Source of the DNA: Lysobacteraceae bacterium
GTDB lineage: Bacteria; Pseudomonadota; Gammaproteobacteria; Xanthomonadales; Xanthomonadaceae
NCBI GenBank assembly: GCA_003241895.1
Contig: QBLY01000008.1
Span: forward strand, 1 to 64,000
DNA: 64,000 nt
Direction of reading: 5' to 3'
How positions within the stretch are numbered: the stretch's first letter is position 1; each line of letters starts with the position of its first letter. Positions 8,918 through 17,489 of this stretch are shown piece after piece. The position numbers and the translations under genes were made by a program. The notes beneath the pieces were generated by a model. That model was given only the letters and a program-made list of their open reading frames with translations, had not been told where the DNA came from and ran no database searches.

Positions 8918-10117
8918 TCAGTCCGCGGCGACCGCGCCGGCCGCGCCGCCCACGTACTCGCGCGGGATGCGGGTGTTGAGGCCCACCAGTATTTCGTAGG
9001 GAATGGTGCCCGCCGTTTGCGCCACGTCCTCGCAGCGGATGTGCTGGCCGTCCTGCAGGCCGATCAGCACCACCTCGTCCTCGTTGTAGGCCGTGCCCTG
9101 CGGGCCCAGGTCCACCATGAACTGGTCCATGCAGATGCGGCCGACGATGGGGTGGCGCTGGCCGCGAACCAGCACTTCCCCGCACGAGGACAGCGACCGC
9201 GGGAAGCCGTCGCCATAGCCCATCGGCACCGTCACCACGCGGGTGTCGGTTTTCGGCGCCCAGGTGGCGCCGTAGCTCACCGGGTGGCCGGCCGGCACCA
9301 CCTTGAAGTAAACCACCTGCGACACCAGCGACATCACCGGACGCAGGTCCACCGTGGCGCGTGACGCGGGATCTGGCAGCACGCCGTAGATGGCGATGCC
9401 GGGGCGGACCATGTCCAGGTGCGTGTGGGGGAAGTGCAGCACGGCGCCGGAATTGGCCAGGTGCCGGACCGGCATCGGCGCGCCGATGCGTTCGAAGTGG
9501 GCGCAGGCTTCGAGGAAACGCTCGAGCTGCTGCGCGGTCATCGGCGACGACGGGTCGTCGGCGCAGGCCAGGTGCGAGTAAACCCCCTTCACCGTGCACC
9601 AGTGCGAGGCCACCGCCGCCTCGATGAACGGGCCGGCATGGTAGCTGTGCACGCCGATGCGCTCCATGCCGGTGTCGATCTTGAGGTGGATGGTGGCCTT
9701 GCGGCCCAGCGCCTCGGCCGCGGCTTCCACCTGGCGCAGCTTGTCGAGCGAGGAAACGGTGATCTCGAGGTCGTGCGCGATCAACTCCGCCGCCTGGGGC
9801 CCGAAGATTCCTCCCATCACCAGAATCGGCAGGTGCACGCCGGCGCGGCGCAGCGCGACGCCCTCCTCCAGGAAGGCCACGCCGAGCTGGTCCACCCCCT
9901 GGGCCTGCAGGTGCAGCGCCACCGGCACCAGGCCGTGGCCGTAGGCGTTGGCCTTCACCACCGCCATCACCGGCACGCCGGCGTGCGTGCGCAGGGCGCG
10001 CAGGTTGTGGCTGAGGGCATCGAGGTCGATGCGCGCCCGGGTCGGCCGCTGGCTCACCGCGTCGGCGCGGTCGCCGGCGGCCACGAGGGGGTAATTGGCG
10101 GAGGGCAACGGGTTCAT
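8918..10117 (-). CDS. alr: Alanine racemase
   Basis: 399 residues, PLP-dependent interconversion of L- and D-alanine for peptidoglycan. The PLP lysine motif AVVKANAYGHG lies about residue 50-60. GYGDGFPRSLSS and RICMDQFMVDLG are the family's C-terminal signatures. The N-terminus (MNPLPSANYPLVAAGD) is about 25 residues longer than minimal Alr before RARIDLDALSHNL. It follows dnaB on the same strand with an 85-bp gap holding a perfect hairpin; dnaB-alr adjacency is common in gammaproteobacteria. Confidence 0.96.
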   Translation of the reverse strand: MNPLPSANYPLVAAGDRADAVSQRPTRARIDLDALSHNLRALRTHAGVPVMAVVKANAYGHGLVPVALHLQAQGVDQLGVAFLEEGVALRRAGVHLPILVMGGIFGPQAAELIAHDLEITVSSLDKLRQVEAAAEALGRKATIHLKIDTGMERIGVHSYHAGPFIEAAVASHWCTVKGVYSHLACADDPSSPMTAQQLERFLEACAHFERIGAPMPVRHLANSGAVLHFPHTHLDMVRPGIAIYGVLPDPASRATVDLRPVMSLVSQVVYFKVVPAGHPVSYGATWAPKTDTRVVTVPMGYGDGFPRSLSSCGEVLVRGQRHPIVGRICMDQFMVDLGPQGTAYNEDEVVLIGLQDGQHIRCEDVAQTAGTIPYEILVGLNTRIPREYVGGAAGAVAAD

Positions 10118-10133
10118 ACCTGGAGTGTAGCGT

Positions 10134-10160
10134 GGGCGCCACGCACCGGGAGTGGCGCCC
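10134..10160. terminator. Stem-loop between dnaB and alr
   Basis: Perfect 9-bp inverted repeat GGGCGCCAC / GTGGCGCCC with a 9-nt loop in the dnaB-alr gap. There is no T run on the minus strand, so it may attenuate or process the dnaB-alr message rather than terminate it. Confidence 0.45.
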
Positions 10161-10202
10161 GGCGGGCGAAAAGTGGCCGTTTGCGGGCAGCTCCCGTGTG
10201 GA

Positions 10203-13076
10203 CTATTCGAAGCTGCCCACGCTGTCTCGCGACAGGTTGTCGAAGCGGGTGTATTCGCCGAAGAACTTCAGCTTGGCCATGCCGGTGGGGCCGTTGCGCT
10301 GCTTGGCGATGATGACCTCGGCCAGGCCTTTGTCGGGCGAGTCCTTGTGGTAGTAGTCGTCGCGGTAGATGAACATGATGATGTCGGCGTCCTGCTCGAT
10401 GGCGCCTGATTCGCGCAGGTCGCTCATCACCGGACGCTTGTCGGTGCGCGACTCCAGGCCGCGGTTGAGCTGCGAAAGCGCCACCACCGGCACCTTGAGC
10501 TCCATCGCCAGGGCCTTGAGCGAGCGCGAGATCTCGGATATCTCGTTGGTGCGGTTGTCGGACGAACCCGGCACCTGCATCAGCTGCAGGTAGTCGACCA
10601 CGATCAGGCCCAGGTCGTGTTCGCGCTTGATGCGGCGCGCCTTGGAACGAAGCACGTCGGGCGACAGCGCCGGGGTGTCGTCGATGAACACCTTCACGTC
10701 CGACAGCATCTTGATGGCCATGTTCACCCGCGACCAGTCCTCGTCCTCGAGCTGGCCGGTGCGCAGCCGCGTGGCGTTGACGCGGCCGATGGACGAAATG
10801 AGACGGAACGCCAGCTGCGAGGCCGACATTTCCATCGAGAACACGGCTACCGCCTTCTTGGTCTTGAGCGCGCCGTATTCGGCGATGTTCAGGGCCAGGG
10901 TGGTGTTGTGCACGCAGATGTCGTTGGCGATGAAATTGTGGGTGCCCGGCACGGTGAGGTCGTAGACCTGCTGCTGGCCGGTGGCAAGGATGGATTCGAT
11001 GCGGTCCCAGACCACGTCGCTGCCGGCCAAGGCCGACAGCTCCGGGTCCTGCAGCACCAGGGCGATGCGCGCCAGCCGCTCGCGCGACAGGGCGCGCTTG
11101 CCAACATGGCTGTTGGAGTCGGCGTAGCCGCTGCGGCGGGCCAGTTCGGCCCAGGACATTTCGCCCTTGGCTTTCTCGATGCGCGCCCAGACCTCGCGGG
11201 GCACGTGGTCCACGTTGCTGTGAGGCGCGCACGATTGCAGCGCGCGGCTGACCGCATCCACCGCGGCCTGCTTGCCGTGGATGCCGATGTCGGCAATGAA
11301 GGTGCGGATGGACGCGGCGTCGGTGATGTCGATCTGCCAGGACACCCGGCGCGACTGGCCGTACTTGACCCAGCGCTGGCGCAGCTTGGCGACGACGCCA
11401 AAGCGCAGCAGCAGGTGCTGCACCTGCCGCGCCAGGCGTTCGGACACCGACGCGTAGCCCAGCTGCGACTGGCCCGAGGCAAGTACCGTGGCCCAGCCAT
11501 CGGTGGCGAAGAGGCGGTTGATGAACTGCGCCAGCTGCCCGCGCGGCAGCCGGAACACCGGCGCCGGCACCTGCTTGGCGTGGGCACCGCAGCCCATCAG
11601 GCCCAGCTCGCGCAGCCACAGCGTGAGCGGATTGGCGATGTTGCGGCGCGCCGACTCGCCTTCCGCCAAGCCCAGCGCCTCCGGGGACACTTCAAGCACC
11701 TGGCAGAGGCTTTCGAGCATTGCCGGCGCCGGTACGGTCTTGCCGCGCTGCCAGTTGGACACCGTGGCCGCACTCACGCCCAGCCGGGCCGCCAGCGCGC
11801 GCGCGGGCTGGCCGGCGCGGACCCCCTGGCGTGACAGCGCAGCGGCAAAGTGCTGCCTACGCGCAGGTACGGCATCGGCATCCGCCGACATGCGCCAGCA
11901 CGGGGCGAACCCGCGCCGTGTTTCTACTTGCCGCGCCACGGTGCCGCCGAAGCTGTCGACGGCCGCCAGGAAATCAGCGCTGATCTGGGCATTCGAACTG
12001 GTGAACCGGGGGTTGGCACCGGTGAGGCCGCCGTCGCCGATCAGGTAGGCCAGCAGGCCGACTTCGCACTCGCGCATCGGCTGGTTGCCGAACACGGGCA
12101 GGCGCCGCGGCACGGCCACGTAGTCGCCTTCCTTGAGCGCCAGCAGCGGCTTCCAGCCGTCCAGGGTCAGGAACGGATGCGGGGCGGTGGACTCCACCCG
12201 CCGGCCCAGCCGCGTGGTGACTTCGAAGGTGGGCTTGATGCCGTCGTCCACGAAGTCCGAGGGCGCGGCCGACGCCAGGCGCAGGTGGTCGGTAAGGGTG
12301 CCGATGACGCCGGCGCGATCGCGACAGATGGCCTCGATGGTGGCGACGCTCCCGTCTTCCAGGACGATTTCCGAATCGGCGGCCAGGCACTTTCCCATGG
12401 CCGGACGCGCCGCCAGGATGATCAAGTCGGACGGCTGCAGGCCGGCGGTCATTTCATCGAGGTCGTGGAAACCGGTGGGCAGGCCGGTGACGCTGCCTTG
12501 GCTCTCGTAGCGCTCCTGCAGGATGCCGAAGGCGTCCTTCATGGCTTCGCGCAGAGGCACGAAATCGGCGCGGCCGCGGCGGCCCTGTTCGGCGATCTTG
12601 AACACCTTCATCTCGGCCGCCGACAGCACTTCCTGGCTGTCGCGCCCTTCGGGCTGGAAGCCGTCGTTGACGATTTCGGTGCCGGCCTCGATCAGCTGCC
12701 GCATCACGGCCTTCTCGCGCACGATCTCGGCGTAGGCACGGATGTTGGCGGCCGAAGGGGTGCTGGACGCCAGTTCGATCAAATAACCCGTACCGCCGAT
12801 CTGTTCGGACAACGCGTTCACTTCGAACCATTCGCCCAGGGTCACGGCGTCGAAGGGCTTGTTCTTCTCGCTCAGGTCGCGGATGGCGCGGTAGATCAGC
12901 CGGTGGTCGCGGCGGTAGAAGTCGTGTTCGGTCAGGAAGTCGCCGACGCGGTCCAGGGAGTCAGGCGCCAGCATCAGCCCGCCGATCACGGCCTGTTCGG
13001 CCTCCACCGACTGGGGCGGCACGCGCAGGGCGTCGATGCGGGCTTCGGTACGGAAGGATTCGGAGCGTACGGGCAT
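10203..13076 (-). CDS. dnaB: Replicative DNA helicase DnaB with an in-frame intein
   Basis: 957 residues from the ATG at 13076 (MPVRSESFRTEAR); the upstream part of the ORF in the track is not supported. DnaB is the hexameric fork helicase. The N-terminal domain (PPQSVEAEQAVIGGLM...) and the RecA-like C-terminal domain (VFSMEMSASQLAFR, VDYLQLM, SQLNRGLESR, SDLRESGAIEQDAD) are complete. A 495-residue intein interrupts the Walker A loop between RPAMGK and TTLALN. Removing it leaves 462 residues, the normal DnaB length. The helicase should be inactive until splicing. The gene is separated from rplI by a 9.5-kb island. Confidence 0.95.
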   Translation of the reverse strand: MPVRSESFRTEARIDALRVPPQSVEAEQAVIGGLMLAPDSLDRVGDFLTEHDFYRRDHRLIYRAIRDLSEKNKPFDAVTLGEWFEVNALSEQIGGTGYLIELASSTPSAANIRAYAEIVREKAVMRQLIEAGTEIVNDGFQPEGRDSQEVLSAAEMKVFKIAEQGRRGRADFVPLREAMKDAFGILQERYESQGSVTGLPTGFHDLDEMTAGLQPSDLIILAARPAMGKCLAADSEIVLEDGSVATIEAICRDRAGVIGTLTDHLRLASAAPSDFVDDGIKPTFEVTTRLGRRVESTAPHPFLTLDGWKPLLALKEGDYVAVPRRLPVFGNQPMRECEVGLLAYLIGDGGLTGANPRFTSSNAQISADFLAAVDSFGGTVARQVETRRGFAPCWRMSADADAVPARRQHFAAALSRQGVRAGQPARALAARLGVSAATVSNWQRGKTVPAPAMLESLCQVLEVSPEALGLAEGESARRNIANPLTLWLRELGLMGCGAHAKQVPAPVFRLPRGQLAQFINRLFATDGWATVLASGQSQLGYASVSERLARQVQHLLLRFGVVAKLRQRWVKYGQSRRVSWQIDITDAASIRTFIADIGIHGKQAAVDAVSRALQSCAPHSNVDHVPREVWARIEKAKGEMSWAELARRSGYADSNSHVGKRALSRERLARIALVLQDPELSALAGSDVVWDRIESILATGQQQVYDLTVPGTHNFIANDICVHNTTLALNIAEYGALKTKKAVAVFSMEMSASQLAFRLISSIGRVNATRLRTGQLEDEDWSRVNMAIKMLSDVKVFIDDTPALSPDVLRSKARRIKREHDLGLIVVDYLQLMQVPGSSDNRTNEISEISRSLKALAMELKVPVVALSQLNRGLESRTDKRPVMSDLRESGAIEQDADIIMFIYRDDYYHKDSPDKGLAEVIIAKQRNGPTGMAKLKFFGEYTRFDNLSRDSVGSFE
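10905..12389 (-). other. DnaB intein with LAGLIDADG endonuclease and inserted helix-turn-helix
   Basis: 495 codons, residues 230-724 of the precursor. It starts with Cys (CLAADSEIV) right after the P-loop Lys and ends ICVHN before extein Thr, so residues for self-splicing (Cys1, penultimate His, terminal Asn, Thr+1) are present. Block B is STAPHPFL (about 67-74) and block F is VYDLTVPGTHNFIAND (about 475-490). Between them two LAGLIDADG-like helices, LLAYLIGDGGL (112-122) and FINRLFATDGW (289-299), indicate a homing endonuclease. An Xre-like helix-turn-helix (LAARLGVSAATVSNWQRGK, about 199-217) sits between the two motifs, and a second HTH-like stretch (SWAELARRSGYADSN, about 412-426) lies near the end. 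Confidence 0.92.
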
Positions 13077-13175
13077 GGTGGCCTTGTGATTCTCAGGTGC
13101 GCGGGGTCGGAACTGCCCCCTGCGCCGGGTCAGCCATGTTAGCCACCCCGGGCGCCCCTGCGTTAGGTATAAGCC

Positions 13176-13184
13176 TGTGCATAA
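13176..13184 (-). promoter_or_regulatory. DnaA-box-like 9-mer upstream of dnaB
   Basis: TGTGCATAA on the plus strand, i.e. TTATGCACA on the minus strand, matches the relaxed DnaA box TTATNCACA and lies 100 bp upstream of dnaB. A TTATAC hexamer 3 bp downstream on the minus strand could be a -10 element. A single 9-mer is weak evidence. Confidence 0.3.
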
Positions 13185-13252
13185 CCGGTGGGCATCTTTG
13201 CCCCCCACCCTCTCAAATCCTGCGACTGCTGGGACTTTCCGCCTGAACGCAC

Positions 13253-13503
13253 GTGCGCTCGGCGCACGACATGGGGGCGTGAGGCAGCGCCGCCCCCCAC
13301 ACAAGGGGGTCGCCTGCCCGGTTTCGCGCCAGCGCCATCCCTGGCAGCAAAAGCCGGGTCGCTCCCGGGCTTCCTGCCTTCAACTTCAGGTGACCCCCTT
13401 AGTGTGTGTGCCGTCGCCCGACTGCCGATGGCAAACCGCAGCAAGGCAGAAGCTAGCGCTGCGCCGATGTCTCTTACCGACCCAAAGCAGCCGGTCGAAG
13501 GTT
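13253..13503 (-). repeat. Composite palindromic intergenic repeat, copy 1
   Basis: About 250 bp, inverted relative to copies 2 and 3. In plus orientation it starts with the hairpin GTGCGC-tcg-GCGCAC followed by GACATG. It then has a long arm CACACAAGGGGGTCGCCTG (13298-13316) that pairs with CAGGTGACCCCCTTAGTGTG (13387-13406; one mismatch and one bulge). Inside is the conserved core GCGCCATCCCTGGCAGCAAAAGC. The other end is GCCGATGTCTCTTAC. It forms the dnaB-side border of the accessory island. Confidence 0.8.
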
Positions 13504-13801
13504 TCTATGGGCCTCTAGCGCGCGGCCCGGTCATCCGCTGGTCGAAGGTAGGCTCGACAGCCGAGGCCAGAATTTCATCGCCTTGGCTCACTGTCCTCGG
13601 AAACGGGGTAGAACCCCTTCATGTCCGACGCGATCGGATCGACTGACAGGAGATGCGATTCGGCCTGCCGTCGCCAACTCGCCTTGATGCCCCTCCTGTA
13701 GTTCCGGTTGAAGCCCTTGAATTGCAGGCAGCTCAAATTAGCGCAAAAGCGAGAGCTTCGTCGCGATGGCTTCCTAGACCGGAATCTTCAGAAGTTTCCC
13801 A

Positions 13802-14158
13802 TCACTTCCTCATTCTCAACAGAATTGCGAAAGGAATCATCGCCCCCAGAAGTGAAAACTTGAAAGACAACTCATTCATGCCATGGTCACCGGAAAGAAA
13901 AAAATTCGCCAACAGGATGAAAAGAAAAGCGAACACAACAAAATAGTAGCGAAGCAGCGGAGGGATCTGCTTATTGCGATCTGCAGGGCCTTTTGTTACC
14001 AGAAGGTAGACCAACCAAGTTGCCAATACGGCCAGCGTTGAGCGGGCCAGATTGTTCGGCTGAAAATCGGCCGAATAGGCAAAGAAAGCCGTCGCGACCA
14101 GCACAATATGCACTGACAACGATACCCCTATCCACCGTGCGACACTCATGCGAATCAT
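13802..14158 (-). CDS. Small hypothetical membrane protein
   Basis: 118 residues with about four hydrophobic segments (VSLSVHIVLVATAFFAY, STLAVLATWLVYLLV, YYFVVFAFLFILLANFF, FSLLGAMIPFAILL). It would be an inner-membrane protein. The base composition is clearly more AT-rich than the flanking core genes, with codons such as TTT, ATT and AAA, which suggests horizontal origin. The start could be ATG 14158 or 14149. I do not recognise the family, and no neighbour suggests a function. Confidence 0.55.
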   Translation of the reverse strand: MIRMSVARWIGVSLSVHIVLVATAFFAYSADFQPNNLARSTLAVLATWLVYLLVTKGPADRNKQIPPLLRYYFVVFAFLFILLANFFLSGDHGMNELSFKFSLLGAMIPFAILLRMRK

Positions 14159-14455
14159 CTTTGGCGCCTATGTTTCCAAGGATTTTCACTGCTTTTCTTC
14201 TTCCGCTCCCGGTGCTTTTCCTCAGCTTTCTCAACTTTACTTCTGAATGTTCTCCATGCTGACGTGACGCCACCTACGACTAGCGCTATGCCTGCTACAG
14301 AGCGTAGTGGCTTGCTGCCGGTTTCACAGACGCTACGTTTGGGTGTGATGATGACACCGGAGTTGGTGCATGGCGACGAGCACGCTCTTGAGTATCGGCA
14401 TGACGGCGACCGGCCGCTCCTGGCCGATTGGAGCCGGTCAACACCAGCGGGCCGG

Positions 14456-14911
14456 TCAACCTAAATCGGAATCGGTGGTCAACTCAGCCGGAACACGCAG
14501 TTTAGTGCCTGACTCGCCGAGCTCGATGCTTCCAGTGCCCGCCAAGGCCCCTTTGTCCAGCGCCACAAGCGTTAATGGCAATTGGTGGGTGACTGCGCGC
14601 TCCGTGAGTAGAGCAGTCAGCGCTTGCTTGCTTATATGTCCCGCCTGAAACAGGTCGGACCAATGGCCGTAGAGCAGGCCCGCGACCTCCGGAACCAGCG
14701 CCTTGTGATTGGCTAGATAGTCCAGATACACATTGTCTCCATTACTGCCGCAGATGCCCGGTAGCTGAGTTGAGCCACGCTCTGGCGCCGGCTCGGATGG
14801 ATTGTCGATAGTCAACTTCGGCAGTCGATAATTACGGCCGTTCGTCTCATGCGGCGGGTCCTTCATTGCCAACGAACCAACTGGCATGGGAGTCATCGAC
14901 GCTGCTTCCAT
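14456..14911 (-). pseudogene. Truncated GNAT-type acetyltransferase fragment
   Basis: The open frame codes for 151 residues. The middle (YLANHKALVPEVAGLLYGHWSDLF...LPLTLVALDKGALAGTGSIEL) resembles the N-terminal half of GNAT N-acetyltransferases. The acetyl-CoA-binding motif (usually R/Q-x-x-G-x-G/A) and the C-terminal half are missing; the frame ends soon after in LRVPAELTTDSDLG. The first about 50 residues look unrelated to the fold. It overlaps the DoxX-like gene start region by 19 bp. It is most likely a remnant, though a small diverged protein cannot be excluded. Confidence 0.55.
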
Positions 14912-15429
14912 CGCTCTGGCCGTGAGATCGGGAGAGCAGCTTGCTTACCGGGCATAGCGCCAGCGGCGTAGAGGACCCAGAAAATGATGAGGGGCTGGAA
15001 CGCCGGTCGCAGCCAGAAGTACCACTGGCCGAATGACAATCCATCTACTCCGCCGCCTTTCATCGCCACATTGATGTTTGCGATGACCAAAAAGGCGAGC
15101 ATCACCGCCAGGGCGACGCCAGCCGTATACCGAAGGTTCGGCAGTCCAAGTCGCTTGTAAACGCTCATGGAAACCAGCAATCCCATGGCGCCCACGATCT
15201 CCGCGGCACCGGTGAATAGCACCAGCGGCCGAGCAAGGCCGCCAAAAAATGCGGGCATCATCGGAAGGTAGCGGGTGTCCACATTGATGAAATGATCAAC
15301 ACCGGTGAACAGAAAAGCACCCGCAGCGCCCACCCTCATGGCGTCGCGAAGGGTCATCGGGCGGCGCAGCACGAAGCTGACTAGTCGGCCCATTGCGGCC
15401 ACAGCAGCCATCAGCAGGAGAAAGCTCAT
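14893..15429 (-). CDS. DoxX-like integral membrane protein
   Basis: 178 residues with about four to five membrane segments. The pattern GAAGAFLFTGVDHFI near the N-terminus, then ARPLVLFTGAAEIVGAMGLL and the following helix pairs, resembles DoxX-family proteins, small quinone- or redox-associated membrane proteins of mostly unknown role. The C-terminus is basic and cytosolic. It is on the same strand as the serine hydrolase upstream (gap about 165 bp). The family call rests on helix pattern and the GAAEI(V/L)GAxGLL-type segment only. Confidence 0.6.
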   Translation of the reverse strand: MSFLLLMAAVAAMGRLVSFVLRRPMTLRDAMRVGAAGAFLFTGVDHFINVDTRYLPMMPAFFGGLARPLVLFTGAAEIVGAMGLLVSMSVYKRLGLPNLRYTAGVALAVMLAFLVIANINVAMKGGGVDGLSFGQWYFWLRPAFQPLIIFWVLYAAGAMPGKQAALPISRPERWKQRR

Positions 15430-15594
15430 CCGAGGAACCTCATCACGTCGATGGCGTCCCCGCGGAAAGCAGAAGGCGACCGCAGCCTAAGAAAGGACCT
15501 GCGCTTCATGCGCCAGCTCCGGGACTCTTCGAACGAGAGGACGGGTCGCCAAGCCGCTTCACGCGGATATGCGAAAGGCGGCAAAGATGGAAGC

Positions 15595-17469
15595 TCATGC
15601 CCATGTCCTGATGCCAATGGTTCCCCAGTAGCCCAAGTACAGGGTCGCAAGGATGAAGATCACAGAGACGCCGAGACTGTGGAAGTAGGCGAACCGGTTC
15701 ATGCCCCGGCGATCAGCCCGCAGCGCGGCCCACAGGGAGGCGAAGCTGAGCACCGCAAAGGCATACGTCGCCAGGGTGAGGCCCATGGACCAGGGCGTGA
15801 GGTGCCCGAACCGCGTGATTACATCCTCGCCGACCAAACCGAAGATCAACGCAACTGCTCCAAGCGATAGCACGGCCAAGAGGGGAAGGACGCGCACGTG
15901 GAGGTTCGGGACGCCACGCATGCGCCTGAGCATCCAACGCGGTCCCCACACCAGGGCGAACACCGGCACGGAAATCAGGGCGAGGAGAAAGAGATAGACC
16001 GATACGATCTGCAGCCAAGCCAGGGCAGGACTCACCTTCGCATTGGTAATCGAAGACGACTGCATCAGACGACCGTCCGCGGAATCCATTAGCGCGATCG
16101 TTGCCGCGCTCTGGTTCTCGTGGCGAAAATGCCGTCCATCAATTGACGCCAAACTGTTGGAAGGGCCAAACGGCGAACTGATCCGGATCTGATCGCCCTC
16201 GAAGGAGACTCGGCTAAGGCCCAGGATGCCCATGAAGCCCATCAACTTTCGCGGAGGGTTGATCGGGCTGTACCACCCCTGGAATTCCCGCGCCACGTCC
16301 TGCGAAACTGGCTGGGCCGCTGGCAACACTGGCTTACGTAGATCCCGGGCGACATAGGCCCGCAGTTCTTTGTCGATCTCCCGGTAGGCACCCATGTTGG
16401 CGGTATTGATGGCAAAGAAGTAACCCACGCCGTGTTCGGCGAGGTACTGCATCTGGGACAGGCCGCCATCGACGCCGCCGTTGTGGCCGTGCCAAAGGAA
16501 GCCCTGACCGTCGAGGGTGGTGAAGTTATGCACTCCGTAGCCGGTCTTCAGCCCGCCTTGGGCGCCCCATGTGGTGGTGGGCCGCTCCATTCGCTGGATG
16601 GACGCTTCCGAAAGGATCCGCCGTCCATCGATCTCGCCACGCCCGAGGAAGAATTGCAGGTAGGCGCCCATCTCCCTGGCGCTGGCATTGAGGGCGCCCG
16701 AAGGTCGCATCACGATGTGCCAGTAGGGGAAAGGCGTGCGGCCATCCTGGCGATAAGTCTTTGACAGCAGTTGGGCCGAACGAGGTGTCAGGAAGTAGTC
16801 GGAGGTAGGCAGACCGATCGGCTTCAGGAACGTTTCCTGTATGTAGGTCTCAAAGCGCTTACCCGTGATCTTCTCGATGATTGCCGCCATGACCGCGGGG
16901 CCGGAATTGCTGTAGGCAAAACGCGTCCCAGGCCTCCACCGCGAGCTGCGGGATTCGGGACCGACGGCAAGTCCTTCAGCCAGGGTCGCGGGCTTTGGAT
17001 CGCTATGGGCCAACTCCTTGAGCCGCAGGTTATCCCACCCCGTGGTGTGCTCGAGGAGGTGGACCACACGCACAGGGTCGGTATCCTCCCACTGGTTGGT
17101 GAATTCCACCTGTGGGACCAGACTGCGCACCGGGGAGTCCAGACTAAGGCGACCCTCCTCGACCAGCTTGAGGGCAGCCAGCCCCACGAACGTCTTGGAA
17201 ATGGACCCAATGCGGAAGAGAGTGTCCGACGAGACGGGTGTGCCGGCGGCCACGTCCATCTGGCCGATGCCGGCAGTCCAGACGATGCCGCCCCGATTGA
17301 CGATAACCGCACTCATACCGGGCACTTTGTGTTTCTCAAGAATGCCGGTAATGCGTTGTTCGAGTTCGATGTGATCCCTTGCAGCGACGGCGGGCTTTAC
17401 CGCCCCCGCTGCCTGGTTCGAAATCGCTAGCAAGAGGGCCGCAATCAGGTAAACGCGAAAACTGGCCAT
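15595..17469 (-). CDS. Secreted serine hydrolase (class C beta-lactamase/esterase fold) with C-terminal membrane segments
   Basis: 624 residues from the ATG at 17469, chosen because AGGAG lies about 10 bases upstream and a signal peptide follows (MASFRVYLIAALLLAISNQAAGA). The catalytic SxxK is in RIGSISKTF (about residue 82-90), YxN is YSNSG, and the third motif is HGHNGG. After about residue 480 come roughly four hydrophobic helices (VSVYLFLLALISVPVFAL, VLPLLAVLSLGAVALIFGLV and others), anchoring it. Such proteins are peptidases or esterases rather than proven beta-lactamases. The ferric-reductase-like gene lies 20 bp upstream on the same strand, so the two form an operon divergent from a TetR regulator. 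Confidence 0.85.
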   Translation of the reverse strand: MASFRVYLIAALLLAISNQAAGAVKPAVAARDHIELEQRITGILEKHKVPGMSAVIVNRGGIVWTAGIGQMDVAAGTPVSSDTLFRIGSISKTFVGLAALKLVEEGRLSLDSPVRSLVPQVEFTNQWEDTDPVRVVHLLEHTTGWDNLRLKELAHSDPKPATLAEGLAVGPESRSSRWRPGTRFAYSNSGPAVMAAIIEKITGKRFETYIQETFLKPIGLPTSDYFLTPRSAQLLSKTYRQDGRTPFPYWHIVMRPSGALNASAREMGAYLQFFLGRGEIDGRRILSEASIQRMERPTTTWGAQGGLKTGYGVHNFTTLDGQGFLWHGHNGGVDGGLSQMQYLAEHGVGYFFAINTANMGAYREIDKELRAYVARDLRKPVLPAAQPVSQDVAREFQGWYSPINPPRKLMGFMGILGLSRVSFEGDQIRISSPFGPSNSLASIDGRHFRHENQSAATIALMDSADGRLMQSSSITNAKVSPALAWLQIVSVYLFLLALISVPVFALVWGPRWMLRRMRGVPNLHVRVLPLLAVLSLGAVALIFGLVGEDVITRFGHLTPWSMGLTLATYAFAVLSFASLWAALRADRRGMNRFAYFHSLGVSVIFILATLYLGYWGTIGIRTWA

Positions 17470-17489
17470 GACAACTCCTAGGACCATGG

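Larger units (their letters stand above)
13077..13801. other. 725-bp intergenic region upstream of dnaB
   Basis: No gene is supported here. It holds the dnaB upstream region (13077-13252, with one DnaA-box-like 9-mer) and the first copy of the composite palindromic repeat (13253-13503). About 300 bp of lower-GC sequence (13504-13801) follows, in which I see nothing recognisable. The ORFs listed here (13177-13518, 13188-13646) translate the repeat and have no family resemblance. Confidence 0.6.

Noticed and set aside
7299-10142. 947-aa photolyase fusion suggested by the ORF track
   Set aside because: The first about 420 residues are the wrong frame of alr; the photolyase starts at the ATG at 8870.
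13177-13646. ORFs translating repeat copy 1, with similar peptides from copies 2 and 3 (HPWQQ..., PDCRW...)
   Set aside because: The resemblance comes from the repeated DNA; no start signals, and stem arms dictate the residues. Best explained as non-coding.
14420-14450. GGCCGCTCCTGGCCGATTGGAGC resembling the start of repeat copy 2
   Set aside because: Short match without the GAGACATCGGC continuation or the core; not enough to call a copy.
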